Part shown: positions 63,326 to 64,000 of the stretch, piece after piece
Layout: every line of letters begins with the position of its first letter
Position numbering within the stretch: the stretch's first letter is position 1
Source of the DNA: Prorocentrum cordatum
Taxonomy: Eukaryota; Sar; Dinophyceae; Prorocentrales; Prorocentraceae
Assembly: GCA_963575745.1 (NCBI GenBank)
Contig: CAUYUJ010017992.1
Span: 36,001 to 100,000, forward strand
DNA length: 64,000 bases
Direction: 5' to 3'
The notes under the pieces: model-generated
What the model saw: only the letters and a program-made list of their open reading frames with translations
Told to the model about the DNA's origin: nothing
Database searches by the model: none
Program-made: the position numbers and the translations under genes

Positions 63326-64000
63326 AACAGCAGCAACAACGACAACAACAACAGCAACATAAACACCAATCATTTAAATTTTGTTCGCGCCGATTTGCTC
63401 ACCTGTCCATCCACACGTATACCCCAAACCCTCTGCACCCGCCCGCATCGTCTTCGACCGTACCCCCTTGGAAGTATAGGTTCCCTTCCTGCCACGCGCA
63501 TCTAGTGCAGTCCCGTTAAGCAAGGGAAGAGAGGACGGGTGGAAGGGGGAGGAAGAAGAATGGAGCACTAGCGAAATTAGCAGGAAGAGGGGGGAAGCAA
63601 GGAGGAGAAAACAAGTGGTATAACCAGACGGGCAGATCGGGTGGGCAGACCCATGGCGGGCAGGTAGGGAAGATGGGCCTAGTCCACGAGGTCGAGCAGG
63701 CGGGTTGCCGAAGCGTGGTTCCTGCATGACTCGCGAGAAAGTCTCGAGCGATAGCGCGGTTCCCACGTAAATCATGAAAGAGGCCAAAAGGCGAGAGCGT
63801 GATTCCTGAGCGCCGAGGGCGCATCGTCTAAATACATTGCGAGGCAGTCCCACGCGAGAGCGCGATGCGTACATGCATTGTGAGGACGTCCCGCGCGGGA
63901 GCGCAATTTGGGAAAACATGTGAAGAAGTATCAGGTGGGAACCGCTGTTGTTGTAAACCCGGGGCCCGGGAACCAGTTTGAGCCCCGTGACTTCTTTTAA
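63326..64000 (+). repeat. C element, copy C9 (runs off the window)
   Basis: Tandem to C8. Short-head variant like C1 (CCCCAAACCCTCTGCACCCG, CAAGGGAAGAGAGGACGGGT, CAGACGGGCAGATCGGGTGG). The array is skipped, and a tail with CTCGAGCGATAGCGCGGTTC words leads to GGGAACCAGTTTGAGCCCCG at the window edge. Confidence 0.8.

Overview
The window looks like nuclear DNA of a dinoflagellate, most like the very large, GC-rich, repeat-laden genomes of free-living forms such as Prorocentrum. This is inference, not proof. The basis is: overall GC richness; extreme simple-sequence content; very few coding stretches; dispersed single PPR motifs of a kind common in dinoflagellate gene models (SYNAGISACEKG followed by ALALLSEMWE and KLEPDV); a lone non-LTR reverse transcriptase; and no operons or bacterial gene spacing. 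I saw no rRNA, tRNA, spliced-leader relic, CRISPR or virus.

Region 1-19.2 kb is almost all repeats. There are three arrays of a diverged ~88-bp satellite (1-895, 4160-4690, 7500-8440), an AT-richer island (1.7-2.9 kb), two copies of a composite repeat here called C (9.98-12.15 kb), a CAT-rich block (12.4-13.4 kb), a ~99-bp satellite (14.17-15.6 kb) and a ~1.05-kb higher-order satellite (16.1-19.2 kb). Two short minus-strand stretches (3822-4097 and 7141-7480) read like exons.

Region 19.2-39.4 kb alternates two kinds of composite element. AB elements have conserved ends: an A arm with CAGCCT-type repeats, and a B arm with 73-bp repeats and a short subterminal inverted repeat CCTAACAGCGA. Their interiors vary. 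C elements also have conserved ends and variable arrays. Two AB elements fused head to tail carry genes on the minus strand. One has an unrecognised 356-codon ORF and a 728-aa protein with an endonuclease/exonuclease/phosphatase-like N-terminal half; the next has a frameshifted copy of that 728-aa gene. This gene region is studded with a 15-nt core (AGGCTGAGAAGCACC) flanked at each site by different but mutually complementary arms. The result is a family of hairpins that also sits in frame inside coding sequence, and I consider it the most interesting signal here.

Region 39.4-64 kb is a mosaic of three things: a degenerate ~12-bp minisatellite (CCCAAGANGGCC) recurring in over a dozen blocks; tri-, penta- and dinucleotide arrays; and at least nine single-motif PPR fragments or relics, some sharing the same ~600-bp upstream module. 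A reverse transcriptase ORF (54750-57275) with intact catalytic aspartates and a C-terminal zinc knuckle is the best-supported gene. The window closes with palindromes and hairpins (58.8-61.3 kb) and two more C copies. Nothing shows the genes working as a pathway; the window reads as accessory, repeat-driven DNA with mobile-element and gene fragments.
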